A DNA stretch of 64,000 bases from NCBI RefSeq assembly GCF_006402735.1, contig NZ_CP017174.1, forward strand, positions 1,057,001 to 1,121,000. The letters are read 5' to 3'. How positions within the stretch are numbered: the first letter of the stretch is position 1; each line of letters opens with the position of its first letter. The notes under the pieces were generated by a model, which did not search any database, was not told the DNA's origin, and saw only the letters and a list, made by a program, of their open reading frames with translations. Shown piece after piece: positions 61,113 to 64,000 of the stretch. The translations under genes and the position numbers were made by a program. The stretch comes from Myxococcus xanthus. Lineage in GTDB: Bacteria > Myxococcota > Myxococcia > Myxococcales > Myxococcaceae.

Positions 61113-63374
61113 ATGACGACGTTGGATGAACTCACGACGTGCGCGGGCCTTGCCTTGGCGCCACCGTCCTCCACGGGAGCCTGTCTCATCCTCATCAGCA
61201 CCACCACGCCGGCAGCCATCGGCAAGGCCTACCGCCTGGACCAGGGCGAGCACATCATCGGCCGCGGTTCCGACGTCACCGTGCGCATCGACGACCACGG
61301 GGTGTCGCGCAAGCACGCGCGCGTCGTTCGCGCGGGCGACGGTGCCTGCCACGTCACCGACCTGGACTCCACCAACGGCACGCTGCTCAACGGCGTGCCC
61401 GTCAGCACCGCCGAGCTGATGGAAGGGGACCGGCTGCAGATCGGCACCGTCACCGTGTTCCGCTTCTCCAAGCGCGAAGTCCTGGAGCAGCGGGAGGAGC
61501 AGCTTCGCCAGGCGCTGACCGCCGCGCGCGTGGGCATCTGGGACTGGAACGCGCAGAGCGGCCGGGTGACGTGGAGCGAGCAGGTGGACCGGCTGCTGGG
61601 GCTTCCCGTGGGGAAGCTGTCCGGCCGCGCCATGGAGCTGTCGGAGGTGGTGCACCCGGCGGACCTGCCGCGCGTGAGCGAGGTGCTGGGCGCCGCGCTG
61701 GAGAAGAAGACGCAGGTGGACGTGGAGTACCGCATCGAGCCGCAGGGGAGCGGCTGGCGGTGGATTTCCTGCAAGGGTGACGTGCTGTGTGACGCCTCGG
61801 GCGCGCCGGCGCGGGTGACGGGCACGGTGATGGACATCACCGCGCGCAAGCTGGCCGAACAGGAGCTGCACCGCCAATCGCTCATCTTCGAGAGCATCTA
61901 CGACGGCGTGGTGATTACCGACCTGGGCGGCGGCATCATCGACTGGAACTCCAGCGCCGAGCGCATGTTCGGGCGGCAGAAGTCGGAAGCGCTGGGCCAG
62001 ACGCTCTTCAGCGTGCTGCACCCGGATGAGCCCGACCGGCTCACCGGCCTGATTCTCACCGCGCTGGACAAGCAGGGGCGCTGGTCCGGAGAGCTGGAGT
62101 TCAAGCGCCGCGACGGCACCACCTGCTGGTGCGAGTCCGTCGTCGTGCCGCTGCGCGACAGCGAGGGGCGCGCCATCGCCAACATCATGGTCCACCGCGA
62201 CACGACGGAGCGGAAGCAGCTCCAGGCGCACCTGGTGGTGGCGGACCGGCTGGCGTCGGTGGGCACGCTGGGCGCGGGCGTGGCGCACGAAATCAACAAC
62301 CCGCTGGCCTACATGCTCGTCAACCTGCACCTCATCCGCGAAGGGCTGGAGCGGTTGGAGAGCCAGGCGCCCGCGGCGCCCGTGGCGTCGTTGCAGCAGT
62401 TGGTGCGTGAGACAGCGGAAGGCGCGGAGCGCATCGCCACCATCGTCCGCGACCTGAAGGTCTTCGCGCGCGGCGAGCAGGAGGCGCGGCTGATGCCGGT
62501 GGACGTGCGCCGGGCGGTGGAGCTGGCGTGCAAGATGGCGGACAACGTCATCCGCCACCGGGCGCGGCTGGTGACGGAGTTCGAGCCGGTGGCGCCAGTG
62601 GAGGCCAGCGAGTCGCGGCTGTGCCAGGTGTTCCTCAACCTGCTGCTCAACGCGGCGCAGGCGATTCCGGAGGAGGGCACGCCGGGCGTGGAGCACGAGA
62701 TTCGCGTGGTCATCCGCGCCGGAGAGAGGGACCGGGTGGTGGTGGAGGTCCGCGACACGGGCATGGGCATGGGCCAGGAGGTGCTGGGCCGCATCTTCGA
62801 CCCGTTCTTCACCACCAAGCCGGTGGGCGTGGGCACGGGGCTGGGGCTGTCCATCTGCCACGGCATCATCGAATCCATGGGCGGCTCCATCCAGGCGGAG
62901 AGCGAGCCGGGCCGGGGCAGCACGTTCCGCGTGGTGCTGTGCGCAGCCACGCGCGAGCTGGAGGTGCTGCCGCGCCTATCCGCCGCCATGCAGGCCAATG
63001 CGCGCGCGCGCATCCTGGTGGTGGATGACGAGCCCAACGTGACGCTGGCGCTCCAGCGCTCGCTGGCCGCGGACCACGAGGTGGCCACCGCGAACAGCGC
63101 CCAGGCCGCGCTGCGGCTGGTGAACGACGGCGGCCGTTTCGACCTCATCCTCTGTGATGTGATGATGCCCGGGATGACGGGCATGGACCTGTACCACGAG
63201 CTGGGCCGCTGCGCCCCGGAGCAAGCTGGACGCATGGTGTTCATGACGGGTGGCGCCTTCACGCCGCGCACGGTGTCGTTCCTGCGTGACGTGCCCAACG
63301 CCAAGATTGCCAAGCCGCTGGACCTGATGCAGTTGCGCGAGCTCGTGGGCCGCTCCGCCGAGGCGGGGCGATGA
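61113..63374 (+). CDS. Hybrid sensor kinase FHA-PAS-PAS-HK-REC
   Basis: 753 residues. ATG 61113 is favoured because the upstream 21 codons look non-coding. An FHA domain (about 30-115: GRGSDVTVRIDDHGVSRKHARV, DSTNGT) is followed by two PAS domains (about 135-250 and 255-375). Next are HisKA with His in GVAHEINNPLAYM near 392 and HATPase with NLLLNAAQA, VRDTGMGMG, FDPFFTTKP and GVGTGLGL. A receiver closes the protein (VVDDEPNVT, phospho-Asp in LILCDVMMPGMTG near 682, Lys in AKPLD). No membrane segment. The FHA domain could bind phospho-Thr from a Ser/Thr kinase such as the divergently transcribed one at 59428. The stop overlaps the OPT gene start (ATGA). Confidence 0.92.
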   Translation: MTTLDELTTCAGLALAPPSSTGACLILISTTTPAAIGKAYRLDQGEHIIGRGSDVTVRIDDHGVSRKHARVVRAGDGACHVTDLDSTNGTLLNGVPVSTAELMEGDRLQIGTVTVFRFSKREVLEQREEQLRQALTAARVGIWDWNAQSGRVTWSEQVDRLLGLPVGKLSGRAMELSEVVHPADLPRVSEVLGAALEKKTQVDVEYRIEPQGSGWRWISCKGDVLCDASGAPARVTGTVMDITARKLAEQELHRQSLIFESIYDGVVITDLGGGIIDWNSSAERMFGRQKSEALGQTLFSVLHPDEPDRLTGLILTALDKQGRWSGELEFKRRDGTTCWCESVVVPLRDSEGRAIANIMVHRDTTERKQLQAHLVVADRLASVGTLGAGVAHEINNPLAYMLVNLHLIREGLERLESQAPAAPVASLQQLVRETAEGAERIATIVRDLKVFARGEQEARLMPVDVRRAVELACKMADNVIRHRARLVTEFEPVAPVEASESRLCQVFLNLLLNAAQAIPEEGTPGVEHEIRVVIRAGERDRVVVEVRDTGMGMGQEVLGRIFDPFFTTKPVGVGTGLGLSICHGIIESMGGSIQAESEPGRGSTFRVVLCAATRELEVLPRLSAAMQANARARILVVDDEPNVTLALQRSLAADHEVATANSAQAALRLVNDGGRFDLILCDVMMPGMTGMDLYHELGRCAPEQAGRMVFMTGGAFTPRTVSFLRDVPNAKIAKPLDLMQLRELVGRSAEAGR

Positions 63375-64000
63375 GCCACCCGGTGAGTGGCCTCTCTGGA
63401 ACGGACCCTTCGGAGGCCGCGCCCGCGCCCTCCCTGTCCCTGGTGACGGAGCGCCCCGCGGCGCTGGAGTTGACGACGCGCGCGCTGGGCATGGGCCTGC
63501 TCATTGGTGGGCTGCTGGCCGTCACCAATGTGTACATGGGGTTGAAGACGGGCTGGTGGGAGAGCGGCTCCGTCACCGCCGCGGTGCTGGGCTTCAGCGC
63601 GCTGGCCTCGGTGTCCCGCAGGCGCGGCGTGCCCTATACGCCGTTGGAGAACAACCTCACGCAGACGGCCGCGGCGGCCGTGGGTGCCATGCCGGCGGCG
63701 GCGGGCCTCTTGGGCGCGTTGCCAGCGCTGACGCTGCTGGGCACCTCCGTCCCGGGCTGGGGTGTGGCGGTGTGGAGCGTGGCGCTGGGGGTGTTGGGCG
63801 TACTCGCCGCGCACCTGCTGCGGCGTCGGCTGGTGGCTCAGGAGGCCCTGCCGTTTCCCACCGGCATCGCCACTGCGGAGCTGATTACCGCGATGCACGC
63901 GTCCACGGGCGACACGGTCCGCGCGGGCCGTGGACGGCTGCTGGCGGGCGCGGGCGCGGTGGCGGTGGCGGTCACCGCCGCGCGGGATGCGTTCAAATGG
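63371..64000 (+). CDS. OPT-family oligopeptide transporter, N-terminal part
   Basis: 210 residues before the window ends. Several membrane segments are visible (GMGLLIGGLLAVTNVYMGLKTGW, then helices near 55-65, 95-115 and 125-150). NVYMGLKTGWWESGSVTAAVLGF and PYTPLENNLTQTAAAAVGAMPAAAG are signatures of the OPT/YSL-like transporter family that imports peptides or metal-chelate complexes. ATG 63371 overlaps the hybrid kinase stop by 4 bp, so kinase and transporter are translationally coupled and probably linked in function. Truncated by the window edge. Confidence 0.88.
   Translation, partial: MSHPVSGLSGTDPSEAAPAPSLSLVTERPAALELTTRALGMGLLIGGLLAVTNVYMGLKTGWWESGSVTAAVLGFSALASVSRRRGVPYTPLENNLTQTAAAAVGAMPAAAGLLGALPALTLLGTSVPGWGVAVWSVALGVLGVLAAHLLRRRLVAQEALPFPTGIATAELITAMHASTGDTVRAGRGRLLAGAGAVAVAVTAARDAFKW

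Noticed and set aside
61041..62861. 606-codon antisense frame in the hybrid kinase gene
   Set aside because: Shadow of the FHA-PAS-kinase coding sequence; motifs are all on the plus strand.

Overview
The window is high-GC DNA from a Myxococcus-type myxobacterium. The best evidence is the carotenoid operon at 28385-38782 (crtE-crtIb-crtB-crtIa-crtC-glycosyltransferase-crtYc-crtYd-acyltransferase-carA-carH), which has the gene order known from Myxococcus xanthus. Abundant lipoproteins, a eukaryote-like Ser/Thr kinase, hybrid histidine kinases and an RCC1-repeat protein fit the same group.

Layout. 119-11985: a 1,806-aa Cys-rich putative lipoprotein, a terminator, a 2,006-aa secreted SpvB/TcdB-RHS polymorphic toxin with a possible ADP-ribosyltransferase-like tip, and a small probable immunity gene overlapping the toxin by 4 bp. 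12063-17973: an IS4-type element with 19-bp inverted ends and a 9-bp target duplication, inflated to about 5.9 kb by nested IS66, IS21 and IS3 material. It landed in the last codons of a tetR gene and replaced its C-terminus; the original stop codon and terminator hairpin lie on the far side at 12031-12062. 17944-20091: the tetR gene and a membrane-anchored metallophosphoesterase. 20391-24764: a lipoprotein with 28 RCC1 repeats, enough for four seven-bladed propellers. 24784-28270: a minus-strand group (small basic protein, hypothetical protein, enterochelin-esterase-like hydrolase, TIGR01777 epimerase, secreted thioredoxin-fold protein).

28284-38782: the light/B12-controlled carotenoid operon. 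Its promoter holds one inverted and three tandem 11-bp half-sites that look like CarA/CarH operators. The enzymes lead from isoprenyl diphosphates through phytoene and lycopene to monocyclic, hydroxylated carotenoids. The glycosyltransferase and acyltransferase probably make the glycoside and its fatty-acid ester. CarA and CarH are paralogous MerR/B12-domain repressors.

38790-43588: a cytochrome c-like remnant, a lipoprotein, an APC permease and a divergent glutamine synthetase. 43954-54796: tryptophan/kynurenine catabolism. The minus-strand operon encodes 2-aminomuconate semialdehyde dehydrogenase, 2-aminomuconate deaminase, 3-hydroxyanthranilate dioxygenase, ACMS decarboxylase, kynureninase, kynurenine monooxygenase and an atypical SDR. 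A convergent alpha/beta hydrolase may be the formamidase, and a 4-oxalocrotonate decarboxylase homologue lies 3 kb away. 54806-64000: a FAD/NAD(P)-binding protein, a cysteine dioxygenase overlapping an antisense histidine kinase, an NGLST-repeat lipoprotein, a Ser/Thr kinase with a degenerate cyclase-like tail, an FHA-PAS-PAS hybrid histidine kinase, and the start of an OPT transporter cut by the window edge.

No tRNA, rRNA or CRISPR array was seen. Assignments rest on reading motifs and gene order; no database search was possible.
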